Below are positions 1 to 10,537 of a stretch of 64,000 bases of DNA, piece after piece. The stretch's first letter is position 1. The number at the start of each line of letters is the position of its first letter. A program made the position numbers and the translations under genes. The DNA lies in the NCBI GenBank assembly GCA_013399895.1, contig VXBA01001695.1, positions 58,940 through 122,939 on the forward strand. The letters are read 5' to 3'. The DNA is from Serilophus lunatus. Lineage: Eukaryota; Chordata; Aves; Passeriformes; Eurylaimidae. The notes below the pieces were generated by a model. It did no database searches, was not told the DNA's origin, and worked only from the letters and a program-made list of their open reading frames with translations.

Positions 1-144
1 CTGAGAGCTTTGAATGGCTACCAGTCTTCAGAAACAGTACATCTCTTATATTTTGTTTTTTACTTCCAGTAGCTATTTTTTTTTTTGCTCTATTTTTCTA
101 TTCTTCTGCATTGCATGCTGCATCAAAAGAAGAAAGACCAGCAG
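1..144. other. Unassigned non-coding sequence left of the first CR1
   Basis: T-rich sequence with a run of T near position 70-81. No coding frame or repeat recognised. Confidence 0.5.
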
Positions 145-682
145 GGTGGGAGATGTGATACTCCCCCTCTACTCTGTTCTCCTGAGACTCTAGCTGGAAT
201 ATTGTATCCATTTCTGGTGTCCCCAGCACAAGGGGGACATTGACCTACAGGAATGAGACCAGAGGAGATACAAAGATGATCAGGGAGCTGGAGCACATCC
301 CCTGTGAAGACGAGAGTTGCGATTTTTCAGCCTGGAGAAGAGAAGGCTGCAGGAAGACCTTAAAGCAGTCTTCCAGTGCCTAAAGCAGTATGCAAGAGCT
401 GGATCGGGACTTTTTACAACGGCACATAGTGATAGGGCAAGGGGAAAAGAGAGAAAAAAGAGTGGATTTAGACTAGATATTAGGAAGACATTCTTTACTG
501 AGAGGGTGGTGAGATACAGGAACAGGTTGCCCTGAGAACTGTGGATGCCCCATCCCTGGAAGTGTTCAAGGTCAGCTTGGATGGGGCTTGGAACAACTTG
601 GTCTAGTGGAAGGTGTCCGTGCCCATGACTGGGATGTTGGAACTGGATGATCTTTAAGGTTCCTTCCAACTCAAACCAAGTT
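145..682 (+). mobile_element. CR1 LINE, 5'-truncated 3' end
   Basis: The sequence follows the familiar 3' part of chicken-repeat-1 LINEs from the 'ctctactctgttctcctgag' stretch through the end of ORF2 and the 3' UTR, closing on 'ctttaaggttccttccaact'. The copy is on the plus strand and 5'-truncated, as nearly all CR1 copies are. The short terminal direct repeat (ATTCTATG-like) that normally follows is not recognisable, so the extreme 3' end is lost or decayed. Boundaries are good to about 10 bases. Family assignment rests on remembered consensus sequence. Confidence 0.93.
317..535 (+). pseudogene. CR1 ORF2 C-terminal remnant
   Basis: This open frame translates to the end of a CR1 reverse-transcriptase polyprotein. 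It shows the typical blocks FSLEKRRLQEDL, then SDRARGKE in place of the usual SDRTRGNG, FRLDIRKTFFTERVVR, and NRLP. The frame stops at TGA right after NRLP, where active elements read on through a REVVDAPSLEVFK-type segment, so the copy carries a premature stop. It has no catalytic residues because the reverse-transcriptase core lies upstream of the truncation. It cannot be functional. The 129-residue open frame on the opposite strand (280-669) is only a shadow of this element. Confidence 0.9.
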
Positions 683-2959
683 TAATTGCCCTTTGGTAGG
701 TCATGGTCTCCTCCTAGGAACACAGTTGGTCATCTGGGTTAAGTAATTTATCTTTTGATCTAAGTGTTTCTGTGAAATCTCACTTTTCCTTGTGCTTGTA
801 TCACCTTGCCCACTGCTGGTAACATTTCTACAGGTTGAGGGGATAGCTTATACATGGCATTACAGCCAAAAAAGTCTGTATACTCCTTTTTTGTATGTGA
901 ATTCTTACTTAGATTTGTTTTTATTTTTCTTTTTGTCAGGTACAGCACTGGGTATGAAATTAACCCAATTTTCAACATCCATAACATTCTTGTTACCAAG
1001 CATATTTCAGTCTTCTTTCTATGCTACTCTTTATAAAAAGTCTACGCAATTGTTATCTCTCTTCCTGGTTGGTTTGTTTCTGCTGAGTCTGTTCCTTTGG
1101 CTTGAGCTGGCCACTGCTGTTGACTCTTCTGCTGCAGCAACTTTTTATGTGACTTGGAGTTGTGTCCCATATAATTTTCCTTTAATAATGGATATTTCAT
1201 ATTTTAGGAGGAAAACGTGATTAAACCCCTTAACACTGAAATGCAATGCTTTTGGAGGGTAAAATGTGTGTATCCTTCTACAACAGTTGGCAAGCACCTT
1301 TTTCCTAGAATCTCCATCATACTGACCAGCTGTCTAACCTGTCAGGCTTCATACTTTTTCTACTACTTTTTCCCAGGAAGGGAAAAGATATAAGTACATT
1401 GCTTTTTGCTACCTTTCACCATGTCTGCAGGCTCCGTTTTTGTACCTGCTAGAAACTCTTCCCTACTGCAGCCTGAGCCTTTCCTCCTCAAGTGCAAAAT
1501 AAGCAGCTACCTGGTGAACATGACACAGAACAAGAAGGGAAGCGGCGGTGAAAGGCACAGGTTGGGCAATCACAAGCTGCTCTGCTGCAACGTCTTTGGC
1601 CAACAACATTGCAGGAGAGGGAGCACCCACTCCAAACACTGGGGATCAGATCGGCAAAAAAGAGGAAACCAAACATCCCTCCTGCCCCCAGAGGGGTCTG
1701 GGTGCCCTCCCAGCGAAGGCCAAGGGGGGACAGCTGTAGCCAGCTACATGTTCTCCCTTCCTCTATTTTCACAGTGAGCTTCTGCCTGCTAAGTCCTGTT
1801 TCCTTTCTGCTTCATAGTGGCTTTATTTCTGGTGTGTAAGCCTGTTCCAATCAAGGTTTTCCCTCAGTAGCAATAAGTCTAGTCCAAGAAATCAGTTTTC
1901 CTTACTAGAATTTTTAAAAAGTGTGAGGTAGGACATTATTACTGAACATCACTACTAATACAGTGTAAAAGCCTCAACAAAAACTATGATTGGACCTTAA
2001 GCCATCTAATTATCATTGTAAATTCTTAGTTAACATCTTTGGAATCCACTTACAGTGCCTCTTGCCTTCTGCGCTAAACAGGACAGACTAAGAATAATTG
2101 TGATAAGGTGTGATAATTAGATATGATGTACTCACCGGCAGAAGTTCTATTAGAATTCACAGCTGTGTGATATCAGTTCATTTCAATAAAGTGGAACAAG
2201 ATTTTATATCGATGTGAAGTTTGATATGTAGGTCTTGAGTGCTCCACATATATCACAAAGACGCTTAAAAATTCTAATTCTTTCCAGTGTTTTTTATAAA
2301 CATTAATAAATTGTATGCATAACTCTAATTCAACAGCCTAGCAGAGCATATGAGATGTAAAAAAATTACTATATTATCCAAGAGTCAAGTCTGAGTTCCC
2401 AAAATTTATCAGTTTTGTTGAAAGGATAGTAGAGATCTTAATTATGAAATTAGAGATAAAATGCAATAATTAGAGAAAATTAAGATCTTCTCACCCTTTC
2501 CTGCCCCATTGTTGGCCAATGCAGAAATAAACGAAACTCCTTGTTCTGACTTCTGACAAATAGTTTGGATTTTTAGTTGATGTGATCAATTGCTTTTCAG
2601 GCAATTTAACTACAAAAATATGCCTTATGAATCCTAAAATAGAAAACTGTCATTTTCCTTGTTATTGTATTCATTGCCAAGGTCATGGAAGACAGGAAAA
2701 TTTCTGGACAAGTTTTTATGATGAAACATAATCTCAGAGGGTGTCTTTAAATTATTAAAATCATCATTGTAAATAGCCATGAAGTTAGATTAAATTGAAT
2801 TTTTGAAAAGTATCAGGCAAGATTTTTTTCAAAATTCACTTTACACAAATGTGTCATCCTGATAATGGAAGTCTCCATTGTGAAAATATTATCTGAGGCT
2901 ACTCTGGTCAATGGTTCTGAATAAAGAAAACATCTCCCACTGCTCTCAGATTCTGTTAT
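683..2959. other. Non-coding sequence without recognised features
   Basis: Mostly AT-rich. Open frames at 792-1220 and 1406-1777 (plus) are low-complexity or chance-like and match nothing I know. A locally GC-richer patch at about 1480-1770 ends in 'ctattttcacag', which resembles a splice acceptor, but no exon can be supported downstream. Confidence 0.5.
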
Positions 2960-2964
2960 TACGT
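2960..2964. repeat. Target-site duplication TACGT (left copy)
   Basis: TACGT directly before the TG of the LTR at 2965. It matches TACGT at 3880-3884, directly after the LTR's closing CA. Confidence 0.8.
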
Positions 2965-3153
2965 TGTAGTGGTTTAACCCGGGCTGAGTGCCAGGGGCCC
3001 ACTACAGCCACTCTCTCACTCCCCCTTGCCCAGCTATAGAGGAGAGAGAGAATATAACGAGCGGTTTCGTTATTCATGATAAGCACTACAGCAGATTCTT
3101 TCTTAATCACCATCACAGGCAAAACAAGACTCCATGTGGGAATAATAGTCAAA

Positions 3154-3159
3154 TTTATT
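3154..3159 (-). promoter_or_regulatory. Polyadenylation signal of the LTR
   Basis: AATAAA on the minus strand (TTTATT on plus), about 190 bases before the LTR's 3' end. Placed by position and motif only. Confidence 0.55.
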
Positions 3160-3385
3160 ACTAACAAGATCAGAGCTAAGAGTGAGACACTAAAAGACAC
3201 CTTTTACCCCCCACCCCCTCCTTCTTACATCCAACCTATTCTCCCGCAGCGGTCAAGGGAAAAGGCGAGGTGGGGGGGGAGGTGTTGCTGTGGTCAGCTG
3301 CTGTTCTCAGCCACTGCCTGGGGAGAAGAGTCCTTCCAGCCACATTCCATGGGGTCCATCCCTCACAGGATACAGTTCCTCTCAC

Positions 3386-3505
3386 NNNNNNNNNNNNNNN
3401 NNNNNNNNNNNNNNNNNNNNNNNNNNNNNNNNNNNNNNNNNNNNNNNNNNNNNNNNNNNNNNNNNNNNNNNNNNNNNNNNNNNNNNNNNNNNNNNNNNNN
3501 NNNNN
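3386..3505. other. Assembly gap (120 N)
   Basis: Run of 120 unresolved bases inside the LTR. Related LTRs carry diverged GC-rich units here ('CTCCAGCGTGGGTCC'-like), which plausibly caused the break. The true length is unknown. Confidence 0.99.
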
Positions 3506-3703
3506 TCCTCCATGGGCTGCAGGGGCACAGCTGCTTCACCATGGTCTTCCCCATGGGCTGCAGCTGGATCTCAGCTCCGGCGCCAGGAGCATCTCCTGCC
3601 CCTCCTTCTGCACTGACCTTGGTGTCTGCGTTGTTGCTCACAGGCTCTCACCCTGCTCCTCTCCGGCAGCCATCTTCGTCTCCTACTAACTTTTTTTTTC
3701 TCT

Positions 3704-3712
3704 TCTTAAATA
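3704..3712 (-). promoter_or_regulatory. TATA-like box of the LTR promoter
   Basis: TATTTAAGA on the minus strand, about 167 bases from the LTR's 5' end at 3879. It supports minus-strand transcription. Whether it is active cannot be seen. Confidence 0.5.
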
Positions 3713-3879
3713 TGTTCTCACAGAGGCGTTCCTTCAACCACTGATCGTCCCGGCCTTGGCCAGCAGCGGGCCCAGCCTGGGCATGGGGGAAACTTCCAGC
3801 AGCTTCTCGAAGAAGCCTCTCCCTCAGCCCCCCCCCCCACTGCTACCAAAACCTGGTCACAGAAAAACCAATACATTCA

Positions 3880-3884
3880 TACGT
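3880..3884. repeat. Target-site duplication TACGT (right copy)
   Basis: Exact copy of 2960-2964, immediately after the LTR's terminal CA. Confidence 0.8.
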
Positions 3885-6800
3885 TTTCAGACAACAGGAC
3901 CACAAAATAGTATTTTTTTCCAGTCCCTTAGCTGTCATGATAAATCGATTAAGTTGTAATAATTTCACCTATATGTAGTACTTAGAGAGAACAGCCTGAA
4001 TTCAGAGCCTGCTTTCAATCTGTGGTTCATACAGACACCACAGGAGGGATGCCTGAAAAAAGGATGGAAGCTATTTTTCTCCTTGTGTAGCTCTATTGTG
4101 TAATATCACTGTCCTGGATCTAAAGACAGACTGTTGTTTATCACTGCAGAAGAGTGCACCGAGGGAGACTTCAAGTGGCAGTTGTAAAATAAGGGGTGGA
4201 AGATTGGTTCACAATATGTACTCAAACAAAAAAACTCAAAGTGTAAAATAAATAAATAATGAAGAGGCTTGGTTCAAGTTACAGATGCAGTTCAAAAGTA
4301 AGCAAGAAAATGGACAACACAGGACTTTCTTTTCAGAAACACCAGTTACTGCGATTTCTTTTTGAGGATGGTGGAGACCAAGCTCCATGCCTTCTCCCCC
4401 AGCATTGCTTCTTGCTTTCCAGCCTCTTCTCAGTGAGCAAGAATTTATTACCTGATGGAGTGGTCTTGCACCACACTCTTCAGTTTTCTCACTACTGTGG
4501 TCATCCCAAGCATATCTTATAAACAAAACGAGGTTACAGCTTAATCTCAGTCTTCCTAAGTGGAAATGCTCATGATGGGAGATAAACCAGCTAAGTGCAG
4601 AAGCAGAGCTGATAGTATTCTCAGGAAGCATGATTCATATCTGGCCTGCTTTTTCCCTAACACGGAGATGCCGTTACCACAAGGCTGCATGATGTTATCT
4701 CTTGGCAAGCCCTGCTGTAATGATGCAGTTCATATGCTAGTTTGTAAGATGTGTTTTCCCCTCATGCGTTGAGTAGACTAAACCTGCATTTTGGAATGTC
4801 AGTTGTCACTGACACTGCCTGTTGGAGGATTGTCTAGTTTCAGTATGCAGTTACAAAAATAGGTGATACAGAGATATCAAAAACCAGAAATAAGTTCCTA
4901 AGTAGAATTATTTTCCAATCTGAGTAATTAGTACTGATTGACTTCAATTGCCAGGCCTATCCTATACCAAGAAATTTATTTCCAGTCTTTCTTGAATACA
5001 AGCTGTGCATAGTACTGACTTGTTTCATGGACTTGAAAAGTAGAGGGTTCTCTAGCCCAAACCCAATTTGCCATGTGAGCATTTTTCTAGGCAACATTTC
5101 TGCCCACCAATTTTCTAACAACTAACCCACCAGCAGCAGACTCCTCATAGCCCTGAACAGGATGCATCGCCTTGGATTCTGGCAAATTTATTTTAACTGA
5201 TTTTCCTCTGGCATCTTTTGGCCAGTATATAAAAAATGGCAGAATGCAAATCTGTGGTGCAAATGACATTAAATAACTTCACTTTTGAGGAGTGTCACTG
5301 GCTGAACTTACTCTGATTTTTTTAAAAACAAAATTTTTAGCCATTTCATCTGGATTTAAATATAGTTTGACCATCCCTGGTGGAAAATACCTGCAGTTCC
5401 TCTGCATATCAATACTGCTGAATGTGTCAGATGTTGTATTCAGCATCAGGAGCTACTGTGTCCTTTTTCAGCAAGAACAGCTCCAGCACACGTGTACATG
5501 GTGAATGGCATCTGGCATGTGCGAAAGACACAGAGTCTCTTAATTCTGTGACTTATGGCCAAGGTCTGCTCTGAAATTCTTGCCATTCTGCTTGATTTTT
5601 CACTAATGTCAGTGAGAACACTGTTTTGTCCTGAATGTTTTTAGGTCCACTGTCTGCTTGTTATTAGATCTGATTCTCTGTTGTTTTGTTCATGCTGATA
5701 TGTTGGATTGAGTCAAACAGTCATACTGTGGACTTGATAACCAGGGCCCTCAAACTAAAGAATACCTCCTGCTCTGCTTTTCATCTTACAGTGCTTGTAC
5801 ACCATTGGCTTCTTACTTGTTTCTTTACACTTTCTCCGAGGTGAGAGAAGAATCAAATCCTGAGACTGAATACAAACTTCAGCTCATTCATATATAACTC
5901 TCTACTGTCTGATATTTGAGTGACAAGTCTTCAAATAGTCCTTGCTGACAGGTTGATTCTTCCTTCAAACTGCTAAATACCTCATTCCCCAAAGAGCCTC
6001 ACATGTTTGAAGGTATCTTGCACAAACTGGTCAGTCTTCCCATTGCCCTCCAGGGAATGCTGATAGATCAATAGAAATGGCAGTCTTCTCACATTTTAAG
6101 AATGACAAAAATGCTCTAGCCATTTTCTGTTTTTTGGGAAAATTCTGAGCTAGAGCACTTCATGAATCTCAAGTCTAGGTACACGTGTTGGGTGCATCAT
6201 GGCCTTACTTTAAAGTGTATGTGACCTGTCCTAGACACCATCCTTCCCAACCATTGATTTCTCAGTGGTAGTGGGAAGGGAATGTGACTTTAATAGACCA
6301 AAATTGAGCATTGCTACCCAACAACATCTTCACTGTGGAAAATGAGGGGATCAAGACTCCAGCACATGCTCTGTCACACATCTGCTGCTTACAGGCAAGC
6401 AACATTATTTCCCTAGCACCAAAAAGTAGTGCTTCTGCTGAAATACTCACTGTAAGGTTCAACTTTCACTTCATTGGATGCAACACTATGCTATCTGTCT
6501 TCTCTCTTCTAAAAGTGGAAGGAAAATAAGAATGAGTAAATCTATCTTGTTGGGGAGACGTCATGGCTACTCCTCAAAATGCAAAGATTCTGTTTATTTT
6601 TATTATTTATCAGACACACTTGAGAGAGAGCCCATAGAAGTCCATGCTACTTTTGTGTAGTGAATCTGGCAGTGCTGGGCCTGCTGTGACCAGACTGGCA
6701 CTGCAGGAAGTTGCATACATCAACGGCTTCTTGAGCATAAAGATTAGAACCACAGTGAGTCAGCAGCTCCATCTCAGTTCCACTATCCCATCGAGGTATA

Positions 6801-7637
6801 GCTTGCATATAAATTTATGAACTGCAAGAATGTACTTTTATCTGTGTCAGTGACTTAGTAGATCTAGTCAATGCCCTGCATTTTATTTCTTTCAGGAGAT
6901 TCTGACATTTCCTGATTTGCTCTGGAGTGAGTCAGTGGAAACAAAACAGCCTTTGTAAAATGAAATTTAGAACAAAAACAAAAAATCACTTAAGAGGATC
7001 AAAATATCTGACTCAAAGAAAGCTGAAAATGCTTGCAAACAGTTGTACCACAATGCTTTATATTACAATAGCATGCCAATATACAACAGGATTTAGAGAA
7101 TTTGGGAATTATCAGAACAAGACATAGAAGAGATGACAATAAGAAATTACACTCTTACAAACTCAGACATATAAGTGGGCAAGAAAAGCATGCCAAAGAG
7201 CAGTAGGGAGCATTACATATTCCTCAGTGAGACTCTGGAAACTGTCACTTAAGCATATTGGTACTGCTTGTTTACAACTGCTACTCTGAAGTGTGCATAA
7301 ATATGATATGCTGGTGTAGACACCAACCAAAGCAACAGAAGACACAGAGAAGGATGAATCAAACCACAGTTTATATAAGCCTCCAGAATATGTTTGTTGA
7401 TGGTATAAATGTGAAGGTGGAATTAAAAAATAGAAAGCCAATGAAGAGCCAGGTCATGAATGTCATGCATAGTATTGCTTTGGCTCTCTCACATACATAT
7501 ATATGTATGAAGTCATATGGCATTTCCTAAGCTGTCAGACCAAAAATCACATTAAACACATTATTTTCAGTCAAAGATATGGACATGGAGGAATGCTACT
7601 CTCTGTAGAAGTACAGAGTGTGGTTGTGAACATGAAT
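3885..7637. other. Non-coding sequence without recognised features
   Basis: No exon, RNA gene or mobile element recognised. Open frames here (for example 4236-4631 minus and 4259-4522 plus) overlap each other on opposite strands and have no family resemblance. A perfect 18-bp palindrome, catacatatatatgtatg, lies at 7492-7509. Confidence 0.5.
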
Positions 7638-7662
7638 TGTTCTGTTCTGTTCTGTTCTGTTC
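7638..7662. repeat. (TTCTG)n pentanucleotide microsatellite
   Basis: About five perfect copies of a TTCTG-type five-base unit. Short, and possibly polymorphic. Confidence 0.9.
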
Positions 7663-10249
7663 AAGAGTAGGATGCAGCTGAGGAAGACGACTGGGTGTTG
7701 CCATCTCTCTGATCCTTTGTAAGTGCTAAGATAGCTTGGCAAAGAAGACATCCAAGGTGAAGCTGAGAGAGCATTTCAGGGCATTATTTTAGAACGATGA
7801 AAAAATCTCACTATAACTTGTATGGGAAATGTTTGAGAAAGTGATACCAAATACTTCAGAGGAAGTTATTGGATGTCATAAACAAAGATAAGCTGGAGAA
7901 GCAACAAAACAGAATGTTACAAGAAAATCGGAAACAGGCCAAGTCTGCTGGCTAAGCAAGAGTGTGATCAAAGCAGTGAGGAGATAACAAGGCACAAGCT
8001 AAGATTTGGGAGAGAGAGGCTCAGCAACTAGAGAATACCTCAGACTATTGAGAAAAGCATTTTAAATGTTGGTTAAATAGTATGTGAAAAGAAACTGAGC
8101 CAAAACTCCTTCTGCTAGGATGGTTCACGGTAACTTGACGAGTCATAAAGAGGTGCTGCAGGTAGAAGATGTTTTGAAAACATGTATTCACTGTAGCTGA
8201 TGACACATGTATTCTGGGCATATAGTAAGGAGAAGACAGCTTGTAAGGCAAGATGGTATGGTTCTCAGAACAGCAAAGTATCTCAGCACTGAATCTTTCT
8301 CTGTAGAAACAATAGAGGCAAGACTGAGGCCAATAAAAGTATGAAAGCTGCCAGAACACATGACATAATCGCTAAGGTGGCAGAACCATCTGCAACAAGC
8401 ATGTGCAATGCAAAGTATTTAGAAAGCATTCAGAGGAAAGAATGTCTTGCCAATCCAAATAATTACATAAATGAAATTTATCATTGATAATAGAAAAGTA
8501 ATTTTAAAAGTACTTGTGAACAGATTATGGCCACTTTTAAAAGAAAAAAAAGAAGAAAGATGGTGCAACATGGCCTGGTCAAAACCATATTGATTGAATA
8601 TTTGTGTTTTAAGAGAGGCCTGGGAAAAAAGTAAGAATAAGAGTTGAAGCCTTATTAAAAAAAATCCAATTCTTTTTCTCATACAATTTATAATGACTTT
8701 AAGTGCAGCTCAAAATGGAGCACTATGAAAAGTGACTAAATCAGACTAATCGAGGCCATAGATAAGGTCATAACAATGTTAAGAAGCAGTTATAATGACT
8801 CCTGCAGTCTCAAAAGAACTGATAGGCAACTGGGCAACAGATTCATTCCAAAGGCTGATACAATAGAAAGGGCCATAGACCTCCTGTTCTTCTTTATCAG
8901 TCTCATTACCTAACCATTATCAGGTCCAGTGTGCAACACTGGATGGGAAGTGGTCCTCAAACACTCTGTTGGAAAAAGTTTTATTTCTACATATCATTTC
9001 TTCATACCTCAATGCTTCCTCTGCCCTGCATCTGCAAGCGGGTGTGTGATATGACAAAAACAGAGATGTTCCTGTGGGTCTCATCCCTAGGAGTCTCCAG
9101 TTGCATGGCTGCTCATATAAGTAGTTCCTGTTCTTTTCCCAGATTCATGTGTGCTTTTATTACCAGTTATGCAAATTTTGTGGTGCAACTTATATGATGA
9201 AAATTATGCATAGCACTGTTGCTATACAACAAGTATAGCTCAGTCGCTTCAGTCTCAAAAGAATTTGAGAGAAGAAGTTAGAGAGTAACAAGCTCAGGAC
9301 ATCTAATCTCTTTCTCTGAAATTGTGTCTGACGGGCCCATGGTAAGTGGATAGCAGGCAATGAACTGCTAGATTAAAATTGGTCTGACAGGCTGGATCTG
9401 GTCCGCAAACTTGCTGTTGTTTGAGGTCCTGTGATGGAGAGTTAAGCTTCCTAGCTTGTTGAGATGATGTCATATAATTGGCAGATCCACTTGAATCGAT
9501 AAGAGGTTCTCGGCTATCTTAGAAAATTGTTACAGTTGCCTTGGATTCCCAATAAATGCCATGAAGATTAAATAGTTGTATCTAGAAAAAGGAAAATACA
9601 TTAAGTGTTGAAATAGACAGCCATAATCTAATGAAAGAGTATCTTCTATACACACATAAAGATCTTGGTGAGTGCTGCTTACCAAGAATGAGGTTCACAG
9701 GGCATGTGCTTCAGCCTCAAAAGCTGCACAGAGATTGACAGAACTCCATATGGAATAAAAACAGTGTGTTTGGAATGAGCTGTACTACCTAAAGCCGAAG
9801 TCAGAATTTGGGAGACAATAGATATCTGTCATCTCGTAAAGCAGCCATTTGGCAACTGATCACAATGATCTCCTTCCCTAAAGACCCTTTAACCAAGAAG
9901 CAGCAAATGGCTGCTCTTTCAGAGTAGACTGCTCTATTCCACATCCTTGCACAGGATCCATGACACAGTTTTCCTGAGCTCCCAGAAGCCAGTTCCAGCA
10001 CTATGTAGTCAGGAAGCCTGCAAAAGAGCTGTGCACCTGCTTCCCAGGCAATCAGAGGAAGACTGAGAAATATAGGAACACTGGACATATCCCTGAGATC
10101 TAGATTCAGGAAAATTTACTGAATCACTGCCTTTTCTTATTACTGACAATGTTTTATCTGTGCAACTGTTTGGATTGGAGAGACATTCTTTCCTCATGAA
10201 TATTTTTTTAAATACAATGCATTCCAGATGCTTGTTCGTATTATCTTTT
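7663..10249. other. Non-coding sequence without recognised features
   Basis: AT-rich, with no supported gene or repeat. The stretch at about 9385-9440 faintly recalls hAT-type transposon ends, but too weakly to annotate. Confidence 0.45.
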
Positions 10250-10525
10250 TCATGTGGGTGGTCCTGTTAGAGAATCTTCTAACAGGTTTTCTGGTAAAAC
10301 TTTCTGTACCCCAGCTGCATCCAATACTCTCCTATGCAGTTGTCCGGGTGATCTGAGACTGAGGATAGATGGAGGGAGGTCTTCCCTTCGCAGTACTGTA
10401 TTCCCAGTGGCTTTGACTAATGTCAAATACTGAAGTTGCATGACAGCTCTGTTGTCCACTGAAGTGAAAAGTCTAATAAGACCTTTAATATAGGCCTCAT
10501 TTGCTCTAAGTTCAAACAAAACCAC
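10250..10525 (-). other. Unrecognised open reading frame, possible exon or fossil coding fragment
   Basis: A 91-codon open frame on the minus strand begins at a GTG codon and opens after an in-frame TGA just upstream (near 10535); it ends at TGA at 10250-10252. The composition is more protein-like than that of other open frames here: few cysteines, no homopolymers, and helical-looking blocks such as AYIKGLIRLFTSVDNR and LRREDLPPSILSLRS. Just inside the frame, 'tttgaacttag' could serve as a splice acceptor before the GAGG-coded part. I recognise no family. No start codon context, no clear donor and no neighbouring exon support a gene, so it may be chance or an old pseudogene or retro-element piece. 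Confidence 0.2.
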
Positions 10526-10537
10526 TAAAATTCATTG

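Larger units (their letters stand above)
2965..3879 (-). mobile_element. Solo LTR of an avian endogenous retrovirus (5-bp duplication)
   Basis: The element starts TG (2965) and ends CA (3879) and is bracketed by the 5-bp direct repeat TACGT, so it is a complete solo LTR. No viral gene sequence is attached. The text resembles a common bird LTR whose plus-strand form reads roughly 'TGTGGTGGGTTGACCC' through to 'ACCAAAACC..CAATACA'. I infer transcription on the minus strand, because a TATA-like TATTTAAGA lies at 3704-3712 and AATAAA at 3154-3159, both read on that strand. A five-base duplication is typical of ERVL-type and some other retroviruses, so the class is not settled. A 120-base N gap interrupts the GC-rich middle. 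Open frames at 3076-3744 and nearby lie inside this LTR and run through the gap; they are not genes. Confidence 0.93.

Noticed and set aside
792..1220. 142-codon plus open frame, hydrophobic
   Set aside because: T-rich sequence naturally yields F/L/S-rich frames. No family resemblance, promoter or splice context.
1406..1840. Overlapping frames on both strands in a GC-richer patch
   Set aside because: Several frames overlap on both strands and none resembles a protein. Composition explains them.
3076..3744. 222-codon plus frame
   Set aside because: Lies in the solo LTR and is bridged by the 120-base gap.
7492..7509. Perfect 18-bp palindrome catacatatatatgtatg
   Set aside because: Alternating purine/pyrimidine AT-rich words form palindromes easily; no flanking structure gives it a role.
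9385..9440. Text 'ggctggatctggtccgcaaa' resembling hAT transposon ends
   Set aside because: Only about 50 bases with weak similarity; no terminal inverted repeat or 8-bp duplication found.
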